Origin: W0P28-013 sp964570565
GTDB lineage: Bacteria; Bacteroidota; Bacteroidia; Bacteroidales; Paludibacteraceae
Assembly: GCA_964570565.1 (NCBI GenBank)
Contig: CAZMYT010000004.1
Location: forward strand, 124,001-188,000
Length of the DNA: 64,000 bases
Direction of reading: 5' to 3'
The notes under the pieces are model-generated. The model worked only from the letters and a program-made list of their open reading frames with translations. It was not told the DNA's origin and searched no databases. The stretch's first letter is position 1. Every line of letters starts with the position of its first letter. This document shows, one piece after another, positions 34,031-42,280 of this stretch. Made by a program: the position numbers and the translations under genes.

Positions 34031-35038
34031 ATGACATCAAAAACAAAAATACAAGCTATTCAAGGATGGCGATTTATTTTCGCTCTATTTGTTGTGGCAG
34101 CACACTTACATTTGACAGGTGATTATACGTTAAGTGCTGCTGCTGTATCATTTTTTCTCGTGTTATCAGGTTTCTTGGCAGCTCATTCCAATACGTCCAA
34201 TATTGGAAGTTTTTATAGTAAAAAGTTTTGGAGTTTCTATCCATTACATTGGTTTGCTCTAATTTTATTAGCACCTATGTACTTCATATTGTCTAAATAT
34301 CAAACAGTTGATTTTGTCTTACGGTATTTATTTAATTCAACTTTGTTGCAGGCATTTATTCCTCCCAGTTTTTCATGGTCAGTGTCTGGTGGCCCAACTC
34401 TGAACGGTCCATCTTGGTTTTTAAGTATCTTGTTGTTGTTTTTCTTGTTATTACCAATTATACAAAAAATACGCCAACGATCGCGCAAATTATTTTATGG
34501 TTTAGTTATATTATGGTGTGCAGTTGGTGTTATCTTTCCTTATCTAGTGGCTAATAGTGAATGGTATGTCTATTTTTTCCCTCCCATTAGAATGTCAGAA
34601 TGTTTGTTGGGCTTATGTTTAGCTGATATATCGTTCTCAAAAAAGCCAATCGGAACTAAGTATGAATTCTTTGTCGTAGGTTTATTGTTGTTGGCATTGA
34701 TTAGTTCTGCTCATATTTCATGGGTTATTACATCTACGTATTTGTGGATACCAGTAGTGTCTTTAGTGGTTTGGGTGTTTAGCCAATCACAAGGAGTCAT
34801 CAGTAAAGTGTTATCTTCTAAATATATGGTGTGGTTAGGCGGTATCAGCTTTGAAATTTATATGTTTCATTGGGTAATGAAACGATTTGTAATTTCAATT
34901 CAAGAAATTATAAAAATGGAGTTTTCAACCTCGCTGTTTGTTACTTTAGTAATCTTATTTACAGGAATAGTTGCTCTTATTTATCATTATTGGTTTGAAC
35001 CGCACATCATAAACAAACTTCGAAAGATTAATAATTGA
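34031..35038 (+). CDS. Membrane acyltransferase, AT3 (OafA/YrhL) family
   Basis: The 335-residue integral membrane protein has about ten hydrophobic segments. The family start is IQAIQGWRFIFALFVVAAHLHL, followed by AVSFFLVLSGFLAA and GPSWFLSILLLFFLLLP. The C-terminus has FEIYMFHW. AT3 proteins O-acetylate or otherwise acylate surface sugars at the inner membrane. The catalytic His of the first motif (AAHLH) is present. The substrate is unknown. Confidence 0.85.
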   Translation: MTSKTKIQAIQGWRFIFALFVVAAHLHLTGDYTLSAAAVSFFLVLSGFLAAHSNTSNIGSFYSKKFWSFYPLHWFALILLAPMYFILSKYQTVDFVLRYLFNSTLLQAFIPPSFSWSVSGGPTLNGPSWFLSILLLFFLLLPIIQKIRQRSRKLFYGLVILWCAVGVIFPYLVANSEWYVYFFPPIRMSECLLGLCLADISFSKKPIGTKYEFFVVGLLLLALISSAHISWVITSTYLWIPVVSLVVWVFSQSQGVISKVLSSKYMVWLGGISFEIYMFHWVMKRFVISIQEIIKMEFSTSLFVTLVILFTGIVALIYHYWFEPHIINKLRKINN

Positions 35039-35121
35039 TAAGTTGGTAACACCCCTTTTTTGCTAATGTAGTTTGCAAATGTACGTTTTGTGTATAGATT
35101 TAAATTTTTAAATATTATAGG

Positions 35122-36216
35122 ATGAGTAATAAACCAATACATCTTTCGGGATTGAATGGATTAAGAGCTTTGGCAGCTTTAGCTGTTGTTTGGGGTCATA
35201 CGTTACAAGGAGTAACTGGTGATTGGGGTATACCAGCATTTCGATTACCTATATTTTCAGGTGGCGTTACACTTTTTTTTGTTCTAAGTGGCTTTTTAAT
35301 AACGTATTTATTGTTGCAAGAAAAACGAATAAGTGATACTGTGAGGATAAAAGCCTTTTATATGCGTCGTATCCTTAGAATCTGGCCTATCTATTATGCT
35401 TACATTGCTATTTGTGCCGTTGTATTTATGGTGGCTGGTATTTCAGATTCTATCTATAACGACAAGCTATGGTATTATCTTTTATTTTTTGCCAATATAC
35501 CTTTTATTTCCGCTACATTTATTCCGATTATTGGTCATTTTTGGAGTATTGGTGTTGAAGAGCAGTTTTATTTGTTTTGGCCTTGGTTAGTAAAATATAC
35601 TAGGAAATACCTCTTGTCAACTATCATTATTGTTGGAGGGTTCTGGTTTGGGTTAAAATTATTAGCTTGGTTGTATTTGGGAAACAACTCTTGGCTGTAT
35701 GAGTTTTTTAATGTAACACGTTTCCATTGCATGATGTTAGGTGCCATAGGTGCGGTGCTTTACGAACGAAAAATCAAGTGGTTTATGCAAGGTCTAACTC
35801 ACTGGTCAACCCAAACGCTAATTTGGGGGTTGTTTATATTCGCGGGTTGGTGGCCCTATTTGCTCCCAGCAGTTATACGTGAAGAGTCTATAGCTGTAAT
35901 GTCATTAGTTATGATTGTTGGTCAAGTTCATGGAAAATTTATTGTTAATTTGGAAACTAGGGTATTTGACTTTATAGGCAAAATTTCTTATGGTATTTAT
36001 GTAATTCATCCGTTATTAATTTATTTATTATCAATCTTATATAGACAATTACATGTTGATTTACCATTAACATTGCAGTATATTTTAATTTACGCAAATG
36101 TAACGTTCTTAACTATATTAATAGCGTGGTTATCATATACCTATTTTGAAAAACCATTTTTAAAATTAAAAGATCGTTTTGCTGTTGTGAAAAGTCGTAA
36201 TACGTTTCGAATATAG
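35122..36216 (+). CDS. Membrane acyltransferase, AT3 (OafA/YrhL) family
   Basis: The 364-residue protein is a second AT3 acyltransferase, with LNGLRALAALAVVWGHTL (family start with catalytic His), GGVTLFFVLSGFLITYLLL, MRRILRIWPIYY (the R-x-x-R-I-x-P motif), GHFWSIGVEEQFYLFWPW and ISYGIYVIHPLLI. All the classical AT3 motifs are clearer here than in the preceding gene, and the two share little identity, so they likely modify different positions. Confidence 0.9.
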   Translation: MSNKPIHLSGLNGLRALAALAVVWGHTLQGVTGDWGIPAFRLPIFSGGVTLFFVLSGFLITYLLLQEKRISDTVRIKAFYMRRILRIWPIYYAYIAICAVVFMVAGISDSIYNDKLWYYLLFFANIPFISATFIPIIGHFWSIGVEEQFYLFWPWLVKYTRKYLLSTIIIVGGFWFGLKLLAWLYLGNNSWLYEFFNVTRFHCMMLGAIGAVLYERKIKWFMQGLTHWSTQTLIWGLFIFAGWWPYLLPAVIREESIAVMSLVMIVGQVHGKFIVNLETRVFDFIGKISYGIYVIHPLLIYLLSILYRQLHVDLPLTLQYILIYANVTFLTILIAWLSYTYFEKPFLKLKDRFAVVKSRNTFRI

Positions 36217-36236
36217 TTATATAAGATTATCAAATT

Positions 36237-37223
36237 ATGCTTTTATCCATCATCATACCCGTTTACAATGTAGCGCCTTACGTTGAGAAATGTTTGGCGA
36301 GTTTATTGTGTCAAGGGCTGGCGCCGTCTGACTATGAATTGATTGTGGTCAACGATGGTTCCACCGATGAGTCGTACACGATAGCTAAAACATTTTTGGA
36401 GCATCAAGCTAGCCTTGCGCCTTTCACCTTTCACCTGATTTCCCAACCCAATGGTGGATTGAGTGCTGCTCGCAACACAGGTATTCGTCACGCTAAAGGA
36501 AAATACATCCAGTTTGTCGATTCCGACGATTATTTAGAACCGCATGTATTGGGTGCGTTGGTTCAAAAGATGGAGCGAGAACAGTTGGATGTTTTGCGAT
36601 TCAACTATCAAAATGTGAACGAACAGTACCACGTGTTTGAGCCGTATAAAGCCATGAAACCATTTGTCGATTACCGCGATGAGATATGCGATGGTTTAAC
36701 TTTTCTCACAGAGCGCTTGGGCTACGGCTGTTATGCGGTGCAGTTTATGATACGCGCTACACTGTTGCAAGCCGAAGTACATCACTTTAAAGCGGGCATC
36801 TATTTTGAAGATACCGAATGGACGCCTCGTTTATTGGTGCGTGCACAGCGTGTAACTTCCGTAGATACGATGGTGTACAACTATTTGATGCGCACAGGTT
36901 CCATTACGCAAAGTGTGGATCCTGAAAAAACTAAAAAGTTGCTGAACGATAAATTGTTACTTATCGACTCTATGAAACAGCAAGCCCAACAACAGCCCGA
37001 TAAACGTTGGTTTTTTGGCATGATAGCAGCCACCGTTATTTCGCTGCTTGGTTATGTAGGAGCCGACTTTTATCCTCACAGGGCTTTTTATTTCAAAGCG
37101 TTACGCGAAAAAATGATTTATCCATTGTCTATGTATCATAGTTCTAAAGTAGCAAAGCGCAAAATACGGGTTATAAATCTGTCGCCTGCCTTGTTTTGTT
37201 GGCTGTTACGCGTTAAACGTTAA
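36237..37223 (+). CDS. Glycosyltransferase family 2
   Basis: The 328-residue GT-A enzyme opens with LLSIIIPVYNVAPYVEKCLA, then YELIVVNDGSTDESYTIA, GGLSAARNTG and FVDSDDYLEP (DSD metal site near residue 95). FEDTEWTPRLL is the likely acid/base region. Base content is higher in GC than in its acyltransferase neighbours. The stop codon TAA is supplied by the repeat array that follows, so the final residues RVKR may be repeat-derived. Confidence 0.87.
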   Translation: MLLSIIIPVYNVAPYVEKCLASLLCQGLAPSDYELIVVNDGSTDESYTIAKTFLEHQASLAPFTFHLISQPNGGLSAARNTGIRHAKGKYIQFVDSDDYLEPHVLGALVQKMEREQLDVLRFNYQNVNEQYHVFEPYKAMKPFVDYRDEICDGLTFLTERLGYGCYAVQFMIRATLLQAEVHHFKAGIYFEDTEWTPRLLVRAQRVTSVDTMVYNYLMRTGSITQSVDPEKTKKLLNDKLLLIDSMKQQAQQQPDKRWFFGMIAATVISLLGYVGADFYPHRAFYFKALREKMIYPLSMYHSSKVAKRKIRVINLSPALFCWLLRVKR

Positions 37224-37420
37224 GGGTTAGGGATGAAGGGTTAAACGTTGAACGTTTAGCGTATAGCGTGAAGAAACTACGTTTAGCGAATAACGAGCAA
37301 CGTTAAGGGTGAGGGATGAAGGGTTAAAGGTTAAGGGTTTAAAGAACGACATTAAACGTTGAACGTTTAGCGTTTAGCGTGCAGTAACTACGAGCAACGA
37401 TTAACGAGCAACGATAAAAC
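37216..37420 (+). repeat. Imperfect tandem repeat array (AACGTTAAGGG words)
   Basis: Two copies of a unit begin AACGTTAAGGG at 37216 and 37299. A 22-bp stretch (TTAAACGTTGAACGTTTAGC plus GT) is exact at 37241-37262 and 37352-37373. The words GGGATGAAGGGTTAA and TTAGCG repeat throughout. No C-rich partner arm follows. With 37421-37555 this is a 332-nt stretch without an intact gene. Confidence 0.8.
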
Positions 37421-37422
37421 GT

Positions 37423-37449
37423 ACATGAAAGTAGCATATTTATTAGGTT
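37423..37449 (+). repeat. 27-bp direct repeat, left copy, flanking the AbiE cassette
   Basis: AC plus ATGAAAGTAGCATATTTATT and AGGTT match 39018-39044 at 26 of 27 positions. Confidence 0.8.
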
Positions 37450-37457
37450 TACACTAA
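37425..37457 (+). pseudogene. Fragment of the glycosyltransferase start
   Basis: The ten codons MKVAYLLGLH then stop copy the first eight residues of the glycosyltransferase that begins at 39020 (MKVAYLLGSLNRGG). It is a left-over 5' end, separated from the intact gene by the AbiE cassette. Confidence 0.65.
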
Positions 37458-37527
37458 AAAAATATTTTTTTAGCAAAATTTTGAACAGATAATTGAATTA
37501 ATTAGTAGTATCTATTCCTATTTTTAC

Positions 37528-37535
37528 TATTTTTG
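37528..37535 (+). promoter_or_regulatory. -7 box of the AbiE operon
   Basis: TATTTTTG lies 21 nt before the antitoxin start in very AT-rich DNA. No clear -33 TTG is present. Confidence 0.45.
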
Positions 37536-37555
37536 TAAACTAATTTGAATATTTT

Positions 37556-38182
37556 ATGAATACACTCTCAGAAATAGGAGCGGTTCCAGTTGATTTTTCG
37601 CTACTGAAGGCGATGTATCCTAATCACAAATCGATACATAATAAAATCAGTGAGTTAGAAAATGCAGGAAAACTTATTCGCTTGAAAAAAGGTTTGTATG
37701 TGGTTGCTCCCCAAGAGAGTGGCATGCTGTTATCGTCAGAGTTGATAGCCAATCATTTATATGGTCCATCTTATGTTTCCAAAGAGTCTGCTTTACGTTA
37801 TTATGGCTTAATTCCTGAACAGGTTTATACGCTGTATTCAATGACCACAAAACATGCTAGAAGTTTTACAAATGCATTAGGCACATTTGATTATACACAC
37901 TGTTCGAACGATTATTTTACCATAGGTATTAGGCAAGAATCGAAAGAAGGTTTGTTTTTTTTAATGGCAACTCCAGAGAAAGCTTTGTGCGACTTAATTA
38001 TAAACACACCCAACCTAAATCTCCGTTATCAAAAGGAAATCAGAACCTATTTAGAAGAGGATATACGGTTTGACATGCAGGCATTTTTTAAGATGGATGT
38101 GGAAATTCTAAAACAATGTCTGTTGTATGGTAAAAAAAAGCCTATCATTACCAATTTAATTCACCTCATCAGAAAATCATGA
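37556..38182 (+). CDS. AbiEi-type antitoxin of a type IV toxin-antitoxin system
   Basis: The 208-residue protein has an N-terminal winged-helix part (residues 1-60: VDFSLLKAMYPNHKSIHNKI and LENAGKLIRLKKGLYVV) that would bind DNA. A larger C-terminal domain follows (SYVSKESALRYYGLIPEQV, ATPEKALCDLI). This is the AbiEi layout: the antitoxin represses its own operon and counters the nucleotidyltransferase toxin without binding it. It overlaps the toxin gene by 4 nt. The pair interrupts the polysaccharide locus and is AT-richer than its neighbours. Confidence 0.82.
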   Translation: MNTLSEIGAVPVDFSLLKAMYPNHKSIHNKISELENAGKLIRLKKGLYVVAPQESGMLLSSELIANHLYGPSYVSKESALRYYGLIPEQVYTLYSMTTKHARSFTNALGTFDYTHCSNDYFTIGIRQESKEGLFFLMATPEKALCDLIINTPNLNLRYQKEIRTYLEEDIRFDMQAFFKMDVEILKQCLLYGKKKPIITNLIHLIRKS

Positions 38183-39003
38183 ATCCAATGTTTGAACAAA
38201 TGGTTTCGTCCTATCAAATGGTGACCGATAAGGATAGACGAAATGCCATGTATGAAGTTATGCAAAAAATAACGTTAGCTGGACTTTATCGAGGAGGTTT
38301 TTTCGATAAAGCTGCGTTTTATGGCGGAACTTGCTTACGGATTTTTCATAACATGGAGCGATTTTCAGAAGATATGGATTTTTCTCTTTTGGTGGCCGAT
38401 GAGTCGTTTAAAATTGAACACTATTTTCCCGCTATTATCGAAGAGTTTCATTTGGTAGGCCGAGAGGTGGAGATTACTAAAAAAGATAAAACGCAGTTCA
38501 GTAAAGTTGATTCAGCCTTCTTAAAGGACGATACAGATGTGTATGATGTGGTATTTAAGACTGAGAAAAGTTTGAAAATAAAAATAGAGGTGGATACCCA
38601 ACCTCCGTTGCAATTTCAAACTGAACATAAATTGTTATTGCGTCCCTATTCGTTTATGACACGCTGTTTTACACTACCTAATTTATATGCGGGGAAAATG
38701 CACGCATTAGTTTTTAGAACCTGGAAAAATCGTGTAAAAGGCCGTGATTGGTATGACTTTGAATGGTACGTTCGCCATGAAGTTCCCTTAAATTTTACTC
38801 ATCTACAAGAACGTATTAGGGTTTTAAATGGCTTGGAGATGGATGAAAACCAATTCTTACAACTCCTTAAGGAGCGGTTAGCTTCCACTGATATCAAACA
38901 GGTGAAACAGGATGTGGCACCTTTTATAAAAAAACCTAAAGCATTGGAAATTTGGACTAATAACTATTTTTTGCAGTTGGCTGACCTGATTAAATTTGAA
39001 TAA
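38179..39003 (+). CDS. AbiEii/AbiGii-type nucleotidyltransferase toxin
   Basis: The 274-residue DNA polymerase beta-like nucleotidyltransferase shows FYGGTCLRIFHNMERFSEDM then DFSLL, giving the GG(T/S)xLR and S-x-D-x-D-F active site with Asp residues near 63 and 65. KIEVDTQPP carries a further acidic residue and KGRDWYDFEWYV is the C-terminal family motif. AbiEii toxins block growth, probably by modifying tRNA or another nucleic acid, and can give abortive phage defence. All active-site residues are present, so it is likely functional. Confidence 0.85.
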   Translation: MNPMFEQMVSSYQMVTDKDRRNAMYEVMQKITLAGLYRGGFFDKAAFYGGTCLRIFHNMERFSEDMDFSLLVADESFKIEHYFPAIIEEFHLVGREVEITKKDKTQFSKVDSAFLKDDTDVYDVVFKTEKSLKIKIEVDTQPPLQFQTEHKLLLRPYSFMTRCFTLPNLYAGKMHALVFRTWKNRVKGRDWYDFEWYVRHEVPLNFTHLQERIRVLNGLEMDENQFLQLLKERLASTDIKQVKQDVAPFIKKPKALEIWTNNYFLQLADLIKFE

Positions 39004-39017
39004 ATAAAACTAAACAC

Positions 39018-39044
39018 ACATGAAAGTAGCGTATTTATTAGGTT
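39018..39044 (+). repeat. 27-bp direct repeat, right copy, flanking the AbiE cassette
   Basis: This is the intact start of the next glycosyltransferase, matched at 37423-37449. The AbiE genes lie exactly between the copies. Confidence 0.8.
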
Positions 39045-40126
39045 CATTAAATCGGGGCGGTACCGAAACGTTGGTGTTAGATGTGTTTAAAAAAGCATCG
39101 CAAGCACCATTTCAAGTGGTTGGCATCCATCGTAAAAGTGGTGCTTATTTGCCCGGTTTTAAAGCGACTGGTGAAAAAATGATAGCTTTAGCACCGCGGT
39201 TCGTGGGTGATGTGAGTTATTTTGTCAAACTGCGTCGTTTATTGCAACGTGAACGCGTAGATGTAGTGCATGCGCAACAGTCTTTGGATGCGGTGTATGC
39301 TCGTATAGCGTGTGTTGGAACGGATATTAAAGTGGTGCAAACGTTTCATGGATACGATTTTAATGCTGGAAAACTGATGCGGCGTTTTATGCGTTTTAGT
39401 GCTCATTGGGTGGATGCTAATTTTTTTGTAAGTGCATCACAACGAGATTATTATATTAAATCTTATCAATTAAAAGACCACCATAAACAGCACGTAGTTT
39501 ATAATGGCGTTAATTTCGATAAATTAGACCAACAGGTAGCGCAAGTTGATTTACCAATTGGTGGCGACCCTGCTTCGCAGGGACTCAAATTGGCGATGGT
39601 CGGCAATTTTGTTCGCGGACGCGAACAAAATACCGTTTGTCAATTTCTGAAGTTATTAAAAGAGGCTGGTGTGCCGTTCGATTTCTATTTTGTTGGTCGC
39701 AAAAGTGAATCAGAGCCTTGGTTGTATGACGATTGTGTTGCCTATTGTCAAGAACATCAGTTGCTCAATTGTGTTCATTTTCTGGGTGGGCGTGGCGATG
39801 TTCCAGCCATTTTAAAACAGTTGGATGCTTTTATTTATAGTACCGACCACGATACGTTTGGTATAGCTGTCATCGAAGCGATTGCGGCTGGCGTGCCAAC
39901 CTTTGTAAACGATTGGGAGGTTATGGTAGAAATTACGCAACAAGGTAGATGGGCAACTATCTATAAAACCAAGGATGCAGCCGATTTATTCAATAAATTT
40001 ATTACTTTTGTAGACCATAAAGAACACTATAAACAACAAGCGTGTTCGCATGCGCAGGAAGTACGTAGTACCTACAGCATTGAACAGCATATGTTGGCGT
40101 TGTCAAATTTGTATAATACACTGTAA
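39020..40126 (+). CDS. Glycosyltransferase family 4
   Basis: The 368-residue GT-B enzyme starts MKVAYLLGSLNRGGTETLVL, typical of GT4. VVHAQQSLDAVYARIA and VQTFHGYDFNAGK are in the N-terminal half. The donor-binding half has LAMVGNFVRGREQN and the E-x7-E region FGIAVIEAIAAGVPTFV. It is retaining by family. The gene is intact although a toxin-antitoxin cassette sits directly in front and a repeat element directly behind. Confidence 0.88.
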   Translation: MKVAYLLGSLNRGGTETLVLDVFKKASQAPFQVVGIHRKSGAYLPGFKATGEKMIALAPRFVGDVSYFVKLRRLLQRERVDVVHAQQSLDAVYARIACVGTDIKVVQTFHGYDFNAGKLMRRFMRFSAHWVDANFFVSASQRDYYIKSYQLKDHHKQHVVYNGVNFDKLDQQVAQVDLPIGGDPASQGLKLAMVGNFVRGREQNTVCQFLKLLKEAGVPFDFYFVGRKSESEPWLYDDCVAYCQEHQLLNCVHFLGGRGDVPAILKQLDAFIYSTDHDTFGIAVIEAIAAGVPTFVNDWEVMVEITQQGRWATIYKTKDAADLFNKFITFVDHKEHYKQQACSHAQEVRSTYSIEQHMLALSNLYNTL

Positions 40127-40129
40127 AGC

Positions 40130-40252
40130 ATTGATTATTGATAATAGATTATTGATGTACAAAACACAATGCCATTGATTATTGATAATAGATTATTGAT
40201 TTATCCATAATCCATTTATCCATAATCTATATATTGATTTATCTATAATTTT
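40130..40252 (+). repeat. AT-rich repeat block left of the second four-helix-bundle gene
   Basis: A 40-bp unit (starting ATTGATTATTGATAATAGAT and ending GTACAAAACACAA) lies at 40130-40169, with a 27-bp partial copy at 40174-40200. Words of the type TTATCCATAATCC follow to 40252. The same two kinds of words recur right of the gene. Confidence 0.85.
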
Positions 40253-40258
40253 AATATT

Positions 40259-40630
40259 TTGAATGACAAACAAATAGCGTTTCGTGACAAGTGTATGGCG
40301 TTTGCTGTGTGTGTGGTGAAGTTGCGTAGTTATTTGTGTGAGCAAAAGCATGAACACGATATATCTCGACAATTATTGCGGAGTGGAACAGCCATTGGAG
40401 CTTTACAACGAGAGGCTTATCATGCTGAAAGTGATGCCGATTTAGTTCATAAATTAGCGATAGCTCAAAAAGAGTGTAACGAATCTCTGTATTGGATTGA
40501 ATTACTGTATCTTACAAATTATATAACCAAAGCAGAATCGGAAAGTTTATCGAATGATGCATTAGAGCTCTTAAAAATGCTTACAGCCAGTATTCAAACC
40601 CTGAAAAAACGTATAAAACAAAAACAATAA
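40259..40630 (+). CDS. Four-helix-bundle protein (23S rRNA IVS-protein family), copy 2
   Basis: The 123-residue protein carries the family order FRDKCMAFAVCVVKLRSYL, ISRQLLRSGTAIGALQREAY, DLVHKLAIAQKECNESLYWI and SLSNDALELLKMLTASI. The start must be TTG at 40259, directly after the repeat block, because the first in-frame ATG would remove part of helix 1. It is only distantly related to copy 1 and is enclosed by a different set of repeats. Function is unknown; the family acts as small helical oligomers that may bind nucleic acid. Confidence 0.82.
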   Translation: MNDKQIAFRDKCMAFAVCVVKLRSYLCEQKHEHDISRQLLRSGTAIGALQREAYHAESDADLVHKLAIAQKECNESLYWIELLYLTNYITKAESESLSNDALELLKMLTASIQTLKKRIKQKQ

Positions 40631-40631
40631 T

Positions 40632-40817
40632 ATTGATTATTGATAATAGATTATCGATGTACAAAACACAAAAACAATATTGATTATTGATAATAGATTA
40701 TCGATGTACAAAACACAATAACAACATTGATTATTGATTTATCTATAATCCATTCATCCATAATCTATATATCAATTCATCCATAATCAATTATCTATAT
40801 ATCCATAATCCATTTTT
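40632..40817 (+). repeat. AT-rich repeat block right of the second four-helix-bundle gene
   Basis: The 40-bp unit recurs at 40632-40671 and 40679-40718 (one mismatch to 40130-40169) and in part at 40726-40738. TTATCTATAATCCATTCATC-type words follow to 40817, 18 nt before the next gene. Confidence 0.85.
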
Positions 40818-40835
40818 CTATATTTTTAATTAATT

Positions 40836-42248
40836 TTGCTTAATTACTTTCCTAAATATATCGCCAATAAAGCAGTAACCTTTTATGTTGTTGCTCTTAT
40901 ATTGGTGTCTGTATTGTTCTTTAATAATGCCATGTCTTTCCTATGGATGGTATTTGGCTTGGTAGAGGTTGTTGCCTTTTTCTATGTGAGTAATCGATTA
41001 ACTCGTAATTGGATTAATTATTCGCCTCGCTTATTTGAGAAAAAGGTATTTTTTACAGCCTTGATTATTCGTGTTGTGTATGTGTTGTTTTCTTATCTAT
41101 TTTACAATCTGATGACTGGACAACCTTTTGAATATGGTACAGCTGATGCTATAGGGTATCATCAATCTGCTTTATGGGTGCGCGAGTTGTTATTGAGTGG
41201 TAAAATACAAACTTATTTTAGTTATATTGCAGGTCGTTATTCCGACATGGGATATCCCTTTAGTTTGGGAGTACAATATGTTCTCACCTTTGGTAGTATT
41301 TTAGTGGCTCGTTTGGTCAAAGCAGCCTTAAGTGCTTATATGTGCTTATTAATATACCGCTTGGCAAAACGTAATTTTGGTGAGTATGTGGGGCGTATGG
41401 CTGCGGTGTTTACCCTAGTTATGCCCCATTTTATTTACTATTGTGGGTTGCATTTAAAAGAAACAGAGATGGTGTTTTTATCTGTTTGGTTTTTGGAACG
41501 CATAGATTTTGTGATACGTACCAAACACCTCTCGTTAAAAGTATTGATATTACCCGTGTTATTGTTAGTCTCTTTATTCTTTTTTCGTACCGTATTGGGT
41601 GTGACGGCTATTTTTGCTGTGGGTACGGCGGTCTTATTTTCTGAAGCAAATGTGTTGAATAGGCATAAACGTATGGTCTTATTATTGTGGGGGACTTCCG
41701 CTGTGTTAGTGTTTTTAGGGGGCAGTATTTCTACAGAAATAGAAGAGGTGTGGCAAAAAAGTGGATCTGAAGAACAATCGAAAAATATGGAGTGGCGTTC
41801 ACAAAGGGAAGGTGGTAATCAGTTTGCTAAATATGCGGGTGCTGCCGTCTTTGCTCCGTTGATTTTTACTATACCGTTCCCCACCATGGTGCATGTGGAT
41901 TATCAAGAAAATCAAATGATGGTGAATGGTAATAATTATGTGAAGAATATTTTATCGTTTTTTGTTATTTTGGCATTTTACCTAATTATAAAACGCAAAT
42001 TATGGCGTAAACATACCTTATTAATCGCTTACATTTTGACTTATCTAGGAATTTTGGCGCTGAGTCATTTCGCACAGTCTGAACGTTTTCATTTACCCGC
42101 CTTACCTGTTGCTTTAATTTTTGCCGCCTATGGTATTTCGGAGATGACAAATCAATATAAAAAGCTTTTTGATTATTGGACCGTATTTATTTTGGTTGTT
42201 ATCATTGGTTGGTGTTGGTTTAAATTAGCAGGTAGAGGGTTGGTTTAA
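40836..42248 (+). CDS. Polytopic membrane protein, GT-C glycosyltransferase or Wzy-like
   Basis: The 470-residue protein has about ten membrane segments. ADAIGYHQSALWVREL near residue 105 and MPHFIYYCGLHLKETEM near 200 resemble luminal-loop motifs of GT-C enzymes (ArnT/PMT-like) that use polyprenyl-phosphate sugars. A Wzy polymerase is the main alternative. An ABC (Wzm/Wzt) pathway does not need Wzy, which favours a GT-C role such as side-branch addition in the periplasm. The start is a TTG just after the repeat block; no better start is seen without losing the first membrane helix. Confidence 0.6.
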   Translation: MLNYFPKYIANKAVTFYVVALILVSVLFFNNAMSFLWMVFGLVEVVAFFYVSNRLTRNWINYSPRLFEKKVFFTALIIRVVYVLFSYLFYNLMTGQPFEYGTADAIGYHQSALWVRELLLSGKIQTYFSYIAGRYSDMGYPFSLGVQYVLTFGSILVARLVKAALSAYMCLLIYRLAKRNFGEYVGRMAAVFTLVMPHFIYYCGLHLKETEMVFLSVWFLERIDFVIRTKHLSLKVLILPVLLLVSLFFFRTVLGVTAIFAVGTAVLFSEANVLNRHKRMVLLLWGTSAVLVFLGGSISTEIEEVWQKSGSEEQSKNMEWRSQREGGNQFAKYAGAAVFAPLIFTIPFPTMVHVDYQENQMMVNGNNYVKNILSFFVILAFYLIIKRKLWRKHTLLIAYILTYLGILALSHFAQSERFHLPALPVALIFAAYGISEMTNQYKKLFDYWTVFILVVIIGWCWFKLAGRGLV

Positions 42249-42280
42249 TGCAAATGAACTTTTAAATAAATGGTTAGAGC

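Noticed and set aside
25862..40630. Presence of 23S rRNA, suggested by the name of the IVS-protein family
   Set aside because: No rRNA sequence surrounds either gene; the neighbours are sugar-locus genes.
40130..40817. Possible CRISPR array from the 40-bp repeats
   Set aside because: Only two copies lie on each side of a gene, the intervals are not unique spacers of even length, and no cas gene is present.
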